The position numbers were made by a program, and so were the translations under genes. From Margaritispora aquatica (taxonomy: Eukaryota > Ascomycota > Leotiomycetes > Helotiales > Discinellaceae): a stretch of 64,000 bases of DNA. The notes under the pieces are model-generated. The model had not been told where the DNA came from. It saw only the letters and a list, made by a program, of their open reading frames with translations, and did no database searches. The stretch is taken from contig VJWN01000027.1 of NCBI GenBank assembly GCA_007644065.1, forward strand, positions 248,001-312,000, given 5' to 3'. Within the stretch, counting starts at the first letter, position 1; the number at the start of each line of letters is the position of its first letter. Below, piece by piece: positions 46,355 to 57,782 of the stretch.

Positions 46355-49197
46355 ATAGTTGAGTTGACAGTTTGTGGAGGAGGGGGATCAGATATGTGAT
46401 TTGACTCTGCAGTTTGAAGCAGTAGATCTGGGATCGGACGGTTGAAAAGTCGATGGACATTGAGATGTGGGACTCCTGTATTCATCACTGCTTCATGTCA
46501 ATAGAGTCATTGAGATGCCAAATCTCGCAGTCGAAGCTCTCGAACTTCTCGATAGCGATGATATTGCCTTTCTTTCATCCTATGCCCGAAATTAAGTCCG
46601 AAGTGATCAACTGCTTAGTATGGTTCGACGTATTGACCTAGCTGTCACCTGTCCTGGAGTTGAAATTTGAATCAGTGACTTGGAGGTATAGTATGCCAAG
46701 ACTCATCTCGAGAAGGGGTAAATCTTCTGCTAGGACAATGAGAGTGAGGGACTCCCTCCTTCTGCCAAGAAGATCGGCGCCATATTATGTTGAGAAGGAG
46801 GTCGAGGCAACCTAGCCTGTCGTCGATTATATGTAAACATCAAGATCATCAAGATTAACTCGTCGGGAGAAAGAGACGATCAAGTAGAAAAAGCGAGAAT
46901 TGTTTTGAAGTTGTTGAGCTGGATCGACAATGCTTTGCACGTCCGTTGGTAGCTATCTCTGCCTGCTGCTATGTCAAGGTCGGGGACTCACTCGAGGGTA
47001 ATCCGAAACCCCTTGTAAGTAATAAGCTCTTGCACCTCCAACCCCAGACCCTGTGGGTAAACGATTTCTGCATATCGAGTTCCCAATTAATGGTGTTATC
47101 CAATTGATCATGAGAAGATGCTATCTCTCTGGACCATATAGAAGAAGCGAGCCAACCCGTGCCAACGATCACGGAGCTCGCCTCCCTACGTTTACTCCGG
47201 ACCCGGAGTTGGGTTGTAAAGTGTCCGTATAGCCCCTCGCTTGTCACAAGAGACAAGCACAAGAGAAATCTGGTCATAAGCGATCATAGACTAGGAGAAC
47301 TAAGCTTTTTGCCTCCAAAGCCACCCCCTTTTCGTTCACCATTCAAATCCTTTCTTCAACCGCCCAAGTCCTCTGCTGCCTTGTCTGCCTTGTTCCTCGC
47401 TTCATAAACGCCGCGCTAGCTTTGGACATCGGCCCAGAAGGACTCCGTCTTGCCGTCTGACGCCGTAGCTATAGAATGTTCCGAGTCTTGCCTAGAGTGA
47501 TGGCTTCTTGGCTGTCTTTGGCCGTGAGAAATTTCTCCTCTCTGCCAACCTCTAGCCATTCTCAAGCGGCTGAGCAATAAAAAAGCGCACGATTTTTAAT
47601 TACCTGAATTTGTTACTTCTTGTAACATATTCGTTGATCAGAAATGGGTGACAGGATGTAACACATTTAGAAAGGAATGATGAGCTCTCTTGCGTAGGTC
47701 CTAAAGGGCAACCACGCAGCTCAAGCTGTCAAAGGTATATACGAAGTACCGAAGTAGCTTAGGATCATTTGTAATATTCGATTACACGCATGGCCCCCTC
47801 TAAAACCCCGCACTTGTGGGCAGTCGCCATGTCTTCATTCCTTGGCCCAATTGTCCACCGCTATGCAACACTCGGCTATGTCCGTTGTAAAACGCCTAAA
47901 CCTGCTTGCTTAAGGCAAAGTAGCTAGTTATCTCTCTGTACAACGTTTTAGTGGAGCAAATTGCCTTATCGTTTGCATTGACCGAATCGCAACTTCCTCG
48001 CTTGCACATTCTCGCCTTAGAATTTGATGCAGGAAAGGAGAATTGTCCTAGGATGGAAACGCTTGGAACTCTATATACTCCATTCGTGTGGAAAGGCAAC
48101 ACACGGTTACATGCGGCGTTTTGTAGCCATAATAGGTGTTTTCGTATATCACCAAAGCATCGCTATCTAGCTGTCATTTCCTACATTCTCGCAGCAAACT
48201 AGATTTGATGATCTGCTTATCTCTGAGGTCAACACAATGAAAATTCTGTCAAAACAGGAGTATTTAACATCCGAATCCTTGAAGCTCACAAGCTATCAAG
48301 AAGACGTCAGCCAAATCCTACATTGGGCTTAGAACCTCCAAAAGCTGTCAAAGGTTCGGGATCTTATGCGGGGATTTGCCAGTGAGCTGCTTCTCGGGAT
48401 GAACTAGGCAGGGCTTGCCCTGTATCCTTTAAATAGAACAGGGATACAATAACCTCGTAGTTGAACGCTCCAGATAACCTGTCACACTCGCCGGTTTTAG
48501 TTACTATCAACAGCCTATGGTAAACAAGCATGAACGTGTTGGTTTGGCGAGCAAGGAGGGACTATCCTTGCTCTCAAGCTGACATTACCTCCGTATAAAG
48601 CACACATTTACGGGTATATCTCCTTGACGAAATCACAAACAGGAAATCCACATGTTGCCATAGGCTAGTGGAAGCTCACTCGAGCATTTTGAGGAGAGCG
48701 TTTTGGCGATGTAATATGATATCTCTTCATCGTGCAATCAGCCAATTACGACAACGTAATTTTCTTCCAGTCTCGAACCACCACCGTTATGTTGAGAGAT
48801 CTGTCAAGCTACTGTAGCCAGAGTTGACTACGGGAACAACTATATGCGGCAACTATGGGTCGGCGATTCTCACACGCATGCACTTACGCTTAGTGGTTGG
48901 GGAGTAGCGGCATCTGCTCTTGTGTTCACCGATCTTAAGAGATTGGGAACAGTATGAAAGGATCCAAGGCGACAGATGTTTGAAACTCACTGTATTATGA
49001 TCAGGATCTGACTTCCAGTATGAGTTGCATTCCCACCGATGAAAGTCTGAGTTTGGGATTTGATGGATTGTGGAGACCCATAGAGTCCGAAGAAGCTGCT
49101 GCATCAGCTCAACCCGGTCAGGTATGGCTCGCGGAGCATCCTCAGACAACTGAGTAGAAGGAGGCGCAAGCCCAAGAGCCCAGACTAACATTGTCAG
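46355..49197. other. 2.8-kb region without supported gene
   Basis: Scattered short frames on both strands have no consistent exon structure. No repeats of note. It separates the small secreted protein gene from the bZIP gene. Confidence 0.45.
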
Positions 49198-49985
49198 ATG
49201 GCCTTCAGTGCCAGCTGGGAGTTGTGTGAGGCTTACGATGATCATGCTCAGTGGCAAACAGTCTCATCCGCGACATCAGATGTGTTCCCTTCTGTTCAAT
49301 TCCCGCTGCAGCCAACTTTCGACGTGAGTAAAGCTCCGAATATGAAAGCTCTTTAGCTGACCATGAGTAGATTATTCAACAATCGCCAATATGGGCAACT
49401 TCCGCTCAAAGCATTACACAGCTCTCTCCCGAAACATCATTTTCGGCTCCTTTGATAGCTCCACTCGTGCGTTCAGAGTGCCCAGATGATGCAGCTATTC
49501 GGCCTACTTTGCCACAACTGATTACAGAGACCAGCACATTGGCCATCACAAGTCCCAACAGCAGTCGAGGCCGCAATGAACGTAAGCCAATCAGTTACTC
49601 CACATTACTGGTATTGTCACATTCATTGGTTGTAACAAGGTGTAGCTACTAATCGCATTATTAGAGGCGAAGGAGCCAAAATCGAGAATCGCAGAGAACG
49701 TACAGAGAGAAACAGAAAATTCAAATGCAGGTTTTGGAGGAGGAGAATAGTGAGTTGAGAGCCAAAAATGCTGAGCTAGAGAGCAAATATGAAGAACTTG
49801 ATGCGAAGTATGCTTCACTGGTGAGGCGAAAAGGAAGCACTGATGAAGGAGCGAAAGAGGTGGGATCGAAATGCGAGGACGGGTGTGTACCAAATGTGGA
49901 GAAGCTAGACACAAAGGGAGGCTACAGAACTTGCATCCGCTGTCGCAATGTGATTCTCAGCTTTGGGATAGATTTCGCCGAATAG
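49198..49985 (+). CDS. bZIP transcription factor
   Basis: My best model has three exons, 49198-49323, 49371-49610 and 49665-49985, giving about 228 residues. The first 120 residues are serine/threonine/proline-rich. The basic region RRRSQNRESQRTYREK, with the N-x4-S/R pattern of fungal bZIPs, leads into a heptad-like zipper (QVLEEENSELRAKNAELESKYEEL). A C-terminal cysteine cluster (CEDGC, then CIRC) ends the protein. The first intron is GTGAGT to TAG. The second uses GTATTG because only that donor keeps the basic region in frame with the TACTAAT-branch acceptor at 49664. A stronger GTAAGC donor 29 bp upstream would break the frame. A nuclear regulator with unknown targets. Confidence 0.7.
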
Positions 49986-50206
49986 ATTGGTCGGAAGGGC
50001 GTTTTGGGAAATTGTCTGGCATGTAATGAAGCTGGAGCCAAGATTCGGAGCTGGGCTGAACGCAATGCATGTCGCAGCGGGAAGGATATAGACTGCAATT
50101 ACACGATGGGCTCGCAAGGTGTATTTATAGATTAATTTGTGTATACAGAATCACAGATCGTGCTCTGATATCTCTGGACGCTCGTCCCTATGCAAAGTCA
50201 GCGAAG

Positions 50207-50905
50207 TCAAAAACAGAGAATCCAACAGAAAATATACCCATCCTTCCATCCAGGAACCAATGCACCGGATTTGATGACTTTCAATACTTCGCCTGTATCA
50301 CGACTAGTTATTACCACCCTTGGGCAATTCCAGCCAAGATCTTCCATCCGAGCCTGCGCAAAATCCCTGTGCAGAACCTCAAGATACATACTCGCCCACC
50401 CATAGTTCACATCCCTGCCTGTCACGAGTTCTAAGTGCTCTAAGCCAGTCATCGACACCACAGTCTCCATGTGGAAGTGTCCGAAATAACTCGCGTCGGC
50501 CACATCTAGCATCATACGCTTCACGCCTCGCTTCTCCTCGATTGGGAAGTACTGGATTATGCGGTCGGTGCAGCGGATCGTGTCTTGCTCGAAGGAAGTA
50601 TATAGCATGTTTGGCGCAAGTTCGGTCATAAAAGATGGTTTGTAAACTGAAAGGGCCTCGAATCTTGATTCCCGACAGACATGTAATAGGGACGCCGGAG
50701 GCGTCTTGGAGAAGAACTTCACTGCCTTTCGATTCTCGCCCTCCACAGACTTTCGTTCGCAGTCAATGGTGAGAGTTCGCGGAACTGTGAGAGCAAGCCC
50801 AAATATCTTGAAGCGGAGCTCTGCCGGAAGATCTGGGAAACAGTGAAATTCAGTAAGAGGAGGAGGTACAACGGCCATGGTGAGGGGTGTCGATGCTGAT
50901 GCCAT
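50207..50905 (-). CDS. 2EXR-domain protein
   Basis: A single minus-strand frame of 232 residues. After a short variable N-terminus comes FHCFPDLPAELRFKIFGLAL followed by PRTL, the defining pattern of the fungal 2EXR domain, and ASLLHVCRESRFEAL, its second helix-rich box. These proteins resemble F-box proteins but have no established function. The family is greatly expanded in Leotiomycetes and other Pezizomycotina. The first ATG of the frame is used. The last residues (FCWILCF) are hydrophobic and may reflect a slightly extended end. Confidence 0.82.
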   Translation of the reverse strand: MASASTPLTMAVVPPPLTEFHCFPDLPAELRFKIFGLALTVPRTLTIDCERKSVEGENRKAVKFFSKTPPASLLHVCRESRFEALSVYKPSFMTELAPNMLYTSFEQDTIRCTDRIIQYFPIEEKRGVKRMMLDVADASYFGHFHMETVVSMTGLEHLELVTGRDVNYGWASMYLEVLHRDFAQARMEDLGWNCPRVVITSRDTGEVLKVIKSGALVPGWKDGYIFCWILCF

Positions 50906-52116
50906 TTACGCCCAATGCTGTAGAGTCGAGCTTGTGGTTGTAAACGCCTGTTTATAAGAAATTGAGTATTCCGAGGACAAGTTGCCCGAGTCAAAGAAAG
51001 GTTCCTTGAGTTAACGGTCTTCGTCCTTCGTGAAGAATTGTTGTTGTCGTCGTTGCCTGAGCTTGTGGGTTAGAACCCACTTTCGCGTCAGGAAGGGGCA
51101 AGTGGGGTCCGATCTGTTTTGATGTCAACAATGAGTAATCTTCATTACGACTGCCTTAGATACGTAAATACTCACAATTGTATTGTGTTCCCGATGCAGG
51201 TGAGCCAAAGATACCTTTGAATATTAAGCTCTAGCCAAATTCGCAACTAAAGCAATTAACTGTAATCAAGCCTTTCTATGGTTTATGGGCCGATCCTTGA
51301 TCCAAAACATCATCGGGATTGATGGTTCCCCACTTCTCGTCACAGGTCTACTGAGTCAATGCCGGGAATTTATGCTTACAATACTACCTACTTACTGGCC
51401 TCACTCTCGAAGCTTTTCAAAGCTATGTTTTGTTAAGCATTATCACAGAACTTGCTCGTGATGGCAAGTGCACCATATTTCTGCCCTGCAGCATTATCTC
51501 TTGTCTTTCATTGTCACGAAAACCGTCGTTTCGAAGCTAACTTTGGACCTCTAACAGCGCAACCAAAAAGCAATCATTTTTATATCCTCAAGAAAATTCC
51601 AGAAAACCTTGTATACTATGAGCAAGCTTTTCTCGACATTAGCTATTCTAAAGCGGATTATAAACTTCTGAGAATGGTGAGCAGTATAACAAATTCGCGA
51701 CGCGTAGTATATACGCGAAAGGTGAAGCAAGGCCAAACGACAACACCGACACAAGAGGGCGTCTTATTTCACGGTGACTACCTGGGCTCAAATAGTTTTG
51801 ATTTATCAATGAGACTGATTCTGTGAGTCTGTTGAGCACATCCTCGAAATCGGCTGGTTCATGTCTGAACGTGCGAATTTTCGAAATTGATATTGAATAT
51901 CTGCTGGAAACTCCACTCAACAACAAGACACACTACCTTGTAGTCTCGGGCAGAACAATTTGCCTTTTCTTCATTAACGGCCACTGCAGCCAGTTTCCGA
52001 TCTTTGTCAGCTTATTTTCGGCACCCTCAACTTCCCTCACAACCTGTACCGCCCTGTCCCTCCACAGTCCCACCAATTACCATCCCCTTGACATTCTGCT
52101 GCATATTACCCAGCTT
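50906..52116. other. intergenic region
   Basis: No supported gene. A 124-codon plus-strand frame at 51452-51826 has no recognisable features and is probably chance. Confidence 0.4.
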
Positions 52117-54012
52117 TTAATTCTTCATGAACAAGCTAAATATTACACACGGCACAGCGACGCACACAGCAATGGTAAGCAAGTTCGCCATCGTCTCCTG
52201 ATACGCTCTGGCAATGGCAATGGGCTCAGGTGAGCCGATAGGATAGCTGCGTGCAACTTCAACACTATTGTAGATAGCTGATGCTTGGGATTGGCTTGCA
52301 GCAGGAAGGTATTGAGAGAGTTTGCGAGGATCTCGTGGCCCCATACTGCGCCTGAGATGGCTGAGCCGACTGCACCTCCAATTTCGACGGAAGTGAGGTA
52401 TACGGCGGTAGCGACAGCAACATGTTGGTGGTCTGTAGTGGCTTGGACACCATGTTGTGCGGGAACGTTGAGCATTCCACCCCCAATTCCTAGACATATT
52501 TGTGTGCCAACAATTTGCGCAATAGACGCGCCTGCTGTGCGATAATTGAAGATCAAGCCAAGGCCCATGATGTAGATTAGCGAGCCGGCAGTGACGAAGT
52601 ATTTGTAGTGTCCTGTGGACTTTATAACCAAGGAGACGATGACGGATGCGACGGTGGAGGTGAAGGAGAAAGTTTGAGTGACGCGGCCAGCAGCAGCAAC
52701 AGATTGACCTTGCACAACAAGGAGGTAGGAGTAGAAGTATGGCTGCACGGATAGATAGAAAGCCACTTTATAGTGTTAGTTTCAAGTGTTAGTTTAAAGC
52801 TACACAATCTCAAAGTAAAACTTACTGAAATAGAAGAAACCAACACCGCATCCAGCGCAAAAAGTACCGGATTCAAGTAAATGAACTGATGCCAATGGTT
52901 GAGGTGCAACTTTCTTGATTGATTCCCAAACTGGAAATGCGATAAAGCAAACACCGCCAAGAACAAGCATCACAATTATACTCGTACTTCTTCATTCCTC
53001 AGCTGCTCTCGATGCAATGGTAAGTGGAATAAGAATCAGTGCAAATGCACCACTGAGTAACAGCATGCCACCAACATCCAGCTCTGTGCAGAAGTTCTTC
53101 AGCATAGCCCCTAACAACATACTCACCCAAGGTCTAGTAGATTTCAACCCAGATTTCTTTGCTTTGCGATTATTCCAGAAGAGAGAAATGGCCAGTGGAG
53201 CAAACATGGCCGGCAGAATAATGCACCACATACCGTAGCCCCAACGCCAGGTAGTGGTAGCCAAAAGTCGCTGCGAGATCAATGGTCCGATCCAAACTGT
53301 GATCAGGAAAGGAACGTCTGGTAAGCTGGACCACAAAGCTCTGTTTGTCAAGTCACTAGTGTCTGCGATGAAGATTTGTCGAAGAATTTGAAGCCCGGTG
53401 AAGCAGGCCGAGTAGAAGATCTGAGCTGCGGCGAAGGTTTAGACGTTGGATGAAGCGGCCATCTGAATGTAGCCGATGATATAGGGAAGAACACTGAATG
53501 TGAAAGCTTCGAGTCGACCGAAGACATCGGCGACTTTGGCCATTGGAGGCTTGATTACGGCTATATATGTGAGAAGTGCATCTGCGAAATGCGCATTCAG
53601 ACCTTAACGTTTACAACGCTTTGCACGACATACACGGTCGATATCAGAGAGGGGGTACCGAAGGAGCTAGTTGCGAATACTGAAAGATTTTGAACTACCT
53701 AACCCTCTAAAGACGTTGTAAATGCCATGAGAAAGATGCTGTATGATATTAGCACAATAAGTCCTCCCAATTTGTGATAACATACCTGAGATATGCTGCA
53801 ATAAGACCCCATTTCGCTTCCATATTCTTCACACCCGCCTGCAAATCTCGCCCATCGAGTGAACCTTTGCCATAACTCGAGGAGTTGGTTTCAGTATCGC
53901 GATGCTTGTTATCCACAGCATGTAGAGGTATATCGGTGAAGTTCTTGTCACCCCCAAGTCTGTCAGGTGCGGCGGCCTCCACGGGGACCTCCTTGCTAGT
54001 TGTTTGATTCAT
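52117..54012 (-). pseudogene. siderophore iron transporter (SIT-type MFS), inactivated
   Basis: On the minus strand the whole length of a 14-segment siderophore transporter can be followed. It starts from an ATG at 54012 with a soluble N-terminus ending AGVKNMEAKWGL, then VFATSSFGT, KVADVFGRLEAF, a segment ending VWIGP, GQSVAAAGRVTQTFSF and a C-terminal IYNSVEVARSYP. Three in-frame stops interrupt it: 53699-53701 (TAG, where relatives have Gln), 53439-53441 (TAA, within NVxTFAAAQ) and 52992-52994 (TGA, at a usual Trp). A frameshift lies near 52315-52335. Splice sites are still recognisable. All three stops are explained by C-to-T or G-to-A changes. Such proteins import ferric siderophores. 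This copy cannot make one intact protein. Confidence 0.8.
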
Positions 54013-54677
54013 TTTCGAGTTTCTAATCTCAATTTGTGAGGCTTTGAATTAACAATCAGATTTCTGGAAACGGAAGATCTGATAAGGTATTTGTGGAAGC
54101 CAGCTGCTTAGCTTCTCGTCCTAAGCACCCTAATGATACCGTCTAGGGACTGCAAACGTCATTCCCCAGTGATTATGCAACTAAAGCCGCTTTCACTTGG
54201 CACGATCGTGAACTTGAATAACAACGATTTTCTAACATGTTGTTGCAAATATGTTCAAGTAGTGAGGATGACGCTGCTGCGCCTATCTGAAGAGCAACAA
54301 GAGAGCAAGTGAGCATGACAGGTATTCTACGGATTGCATCAACGGAAGTTTCACTTGAGGGGAAGCGCGCAGTGCAAGAAAGTGTATGCTGTACTAGTCT
54401 CGCTCTGGCGGATGTATTGCAGTAAAAGTCTGGACTCGCTTAACCTATTTTGGACATAGTCAACTTCATGGGAGGGCTTGCGAAAGAACTTTGATCTTAA
54501 CTGATTCTTTTCCAATAATTCTTTTCTATAGCCCAGGCTACTTCGGATTGATGTCTCAGGCGCCAGTCTGGTGCCAAACCTGCCCGCCCTCCCAAGATCA
54601 ACTAGAATATCACCTCCTACAACAAATAGCCAATATCTACCTACCTTACAAGAAAGGAAGTTTTCATCTCTCCAAAG
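54013..54677. other. divergent intergenic region
   Basis: This lies between the transporter pseudogene and the small membrane protein gene. No gene is seen. Short minus-strand frames appear accidental. Confidence 0.4.
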
Positions 54678-55055
54678 ATGTCCAAAAATACCTCCGAAAA
54701 CATACTCGCTCAGATAGTCCAAAGATGCAACCCATGGGCTTGCATTGGCGACGAACTCAGCACGCTGCACAAACCTTTCACCAGCTTCCTCGACATGCCA
54801 TTCACGCTCATCTTCATGTTTGTCCCAATCCTAATCAGCCTTATATTCTTCTTCGCGTGCATCCCCACCAGCCGCAGAAGCGAATGGCGATTTGTTCACA
54901 AACTGGCCAATCTCGAAACACCAGAGGAGAGGCACCAGGCGCTCGTGGAGCGGTGCTATGAGATAGGGACCTCGACTTATTGGAAACCTGAGGAAGTGCC
55001 TGAGGTTTGGAGGGGAAACTTTGGGCGGGAGATGGCGGATGAGGTTGAGGCGTAG
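54678..55055 (+). CDS. small membrane protein, hypothetical
   Basis: A single frame of 125 residues. The first 38 residues are soluble. A hydrophobic helix occupies about residues 39-63 (FTLIFMFVPILISLIFFFAC), followed by SRRSEWRFVHKLANL and the segment PEERHQALVERCYEIG. The C-terminus is acidic. No known domain is recognised. The order helix - basic stretch - PE(E)R - CYE(I)G is like that of the protein at 41610-42146, suggesting a small accessory family. Start chosen at the first ATG of the frame. Confidence 0.5.
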   Translation: MSKNTSENILAQIVQRCNPWACIGDELSTLHKPFTSFLDMPFTLIFMFVPILISLIFFFACIPTSRRSEWRFVHKLANLETPEERHQALVERCYEIGTSTYWKPEEVPEVWRGNFGREMADEVEA

Positions 55056-56191
55056 GCGAGAGATAGGGGGGTGTATCCTTTTGTAAGAAAGGGAGATGAG
55101 GAGATGGACCGGATAAAGGAAGGAAGGAGTGAAGGGGAGAGTTGTTGAGTTTGTCGGGCTCGGTAAGAATTTGTGTCGGGGAAATGGGGGAGGAGGAAGG
55201 GGAGGAGGAGGGAGGGGGCATGAAGCACCTTTTTGGCAGTGGTCAGGATGGCGTGGAAGACTGAGACACAAGAAATTCTCCTCGAGAGTGAGCTTAGTTG
55301 AATCTTGTAAACTGTGTCTACTTAGGCTCATTGAATGCTTAAGTATACCTTTGAAATGATACTCGGTAGCAATGCAGACTACGTTCACGTAGAGGAATCT
55401 CGAATATGAAGTTAAAATTGAATTGCTTAATGTTTGATGCACTTCAGGAATTTCTAGGTATATATAAAGAAGTAGTACAGCATCTTACAAAGCACTCTGA
55501 AAATAGTGGTATGAGATAGAGAAGAGGGGAACACAGATCATCATAAAGTCATTGAAGTGGAATCCAAAACCAAAAAGAGAACGAGGAGAAAAGATTCTTT
55601 ACTTCTTTCATTTATTTATTCATTCTCTTTATTTAGAACCAGATAGATAGATAATATAGTAAAATACAGGCCCCAAGTCATTCATTCGATCCAGCATCGA
55701 TCCATCATATATCATCTCATCCTATTCACCCAAGCTCCAAACTGCCCCTAAAACCCATTCCTGCTACCCATAACAGATATACCCAGCGCCACAATCCTAT
55801 CCAATCCACCCACACCGAGCGGAACCGAAAGAGCAAAATATAGGCTATGTACCAACGAACTACATATACAAAACGCAAGAGGGGGTATCGATCGATCGCC
55901 TGTCTTCAACACCACGAGAAACACCAAATCATATCCATGATTCCTCTATTTCGCTCAATCAACTCAACTCCTCTTTGCGTTCCATGCACCACGAGGACGA
56001 ACTTTTTCTTCGTCCGAAATAGAAAAGCGATGCGCCATCGACACCTTGACCAGGGAAAACCGATCAACCAAAATAAAATACCAATGCAGAAAAGTTTTTC
56101 AGACAACCTTCCCACCAACAATTCCCGAACACAATACGTAACCGCAGTGCAACACAAAGAAAACAAGTCGCAGAAAGGACAAAAGGCAAGC
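55056..56191. other. convergent 3' flanks
   Basis: The first 200 bp is purine-rich (GGAGGAGG runs near 55190-55220). An AT-rich stretch and AGATAG repeats near 55642-55652 follow. No supported gene occurs. The right part probably contains the 3' untranslated region of the minus-strand gene at 56192. Confidence 0.4.
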
Positions 56192-57782
56192 TTAACTCCT
56201 CTTCTTCAACCCAAATTTCAAGCTTTCGCACGCAGGGAGATGCAAAGCTGTCTGCCGCCGAATCTCAACAGGACAGTCGCACATGCGTAGTGCAGGATGG
56301 TTGCTCGCTGGACAATAAGGTGGGTGGATCATGTCCCTTGCGGGTCCATCCTCGGTGTCTGCACCGCTTCGGCTCTTGCACTTCTTCTTGGAGCAACGAC
56401 ATGCGCTCTCGGCGAGCTTGTTCTCAACTAAGATCACGAAGCCTGTCTGCTCGGTCGCTTTGCGGCGTGTGGGGGTTGTGGTGCTGGAGGAAGAGCAGGA
56501 AGAGGAGGGGCTGGATGATGGTTGGTCGTGCGAGTTTTCCACTTCGAGAAGGGCGCGCCGACAGATGGCTGCTTCTGATGTGGGTGTTAGTGATGCTTAA
56601 TATGATGTGGAACATAATAAGAGGCTTACTTGTGTTGGGAAACTGCTCGTCTTCGGCAATGATTTTTCGTGCTTGCTCCTTGTGTTCTGGGGAGACCCAA
56701 TCGTACTCAAGTGCTTTATGAGGGAGCATTTCCACAAATGTATATGGAATGCCTTTGTGTTGGGTGGTACGCTCTCTAACCTTGACGGTGCGCATGATGA
56801 CCTTGCCATCAACGTACATGAGTTGCTCCATGTCATCGAGCAATGGATGAACGTTGTCGCGGTAGTACCTCGAGCTCACGGACTGATCGGAAATGCTTGG
56901 TCGGCAGCCAGGCCACTTCTTCTCCCAAAGTTCCTTGGCCATTGTGTCGAACTTGGTACCGCAGTCCTCTTTCATGTACCGAATCCAAAGAACTTGAATA
57001 CGTGGGTATTTTTTGTTCGAGTGAGGTGCCTTGCCGATCTTATCGGTTTTAGACTTTCTTCGACCCCTAAGAAGAGGTTCTCGTTGATGTGATCGATGGA
57101 GCTGAATATCTGGATAGGAAGCACGGCGACCATATAAGTCGTGGCGGGAAAGAGGTGAGTGAGGAGATTGCCTGATATCAGCGCCACGGGATGCGAGAGG
57201 TCTGCTCCCATTAATTTCTGCCATCTCGACAGAGTGTTGATAATCCTCTAAAGCTCTCTGGTGATAATGACACTGGCAGCATGTCCAACTCCTGCCAAAG
57301 GACTCGCCTAGAGACCAACAGTTCTGGCAAGTGTGGAATTGGTGACTGGGATTTTCACAAAACGGTCTTGGTCTTTCTGTCTGGTGTGGTGACAGATTAA
57401 GGCACCGCAAAGGGGGAAGACTCGTGTTGGGATTTGAATTCGACTCATCGGACCTCAGGCTTTCCATCCTCAAGGGAGCCATAGTTCGCTCAACTGATGG
57501 AAATCGAGAACCACCTTCTGAATAAGAATATGACGATGAGGAAGAACTTGGTGTTTCTGGAGAGCGCACATCATATTCCATTCGTGTGTCGAGATGCTGA
57601 GGACGAATAGCAAGCTCTCTCAAATTTTCCGTCACTCTGGTGGGCGTGACAGCTTCTTGTTGACCGTTCATCATGAAGTCGAGATTCATCCGGTTTGCCA
57701 TATTGCTTGGCGGTGCACTGATGAGAATGTGCAATCGAGTTTTAGAGTCGATGTTGGTATCCGGGTGCTGACCTGGATGCAT
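56192..57782 (-). CDS. conserved hypothetical protein with a Myb/SANT-like central region
   Basis: Two minus-strand exons, 56630-57782 and 56192-56574, give up to 511 residues. The intron is GTAAGC to CAG. The first half is serine-rich with a cysteine/histidine cluster (HTCQNCW..CCQCHYH) that could bind zinc. A basic RGRRKSKTDK stretch precedes a tryptophan-containing helical region (IQVLWIRYMKEDCGTKFDTMAKELWEKKWP in outline, then SSRYYRDN and TFVEMLPHKALEYDWV). This recalls fungal Myb/SANT-type DNA-binding segments. The second exon is serine-rich with CRCSKKKC and CDCP motifs. No named family is recognised. A start at an internal methionine 27 codons downstream is possible. Nuclear function is plausible only. 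Confidence 0.6.

Noticed and set aside
51452..51826. Plus-strand 124-codon frame
   Set aside because: It has no signal peptide, domain or paired exons. Kept as probable chance.
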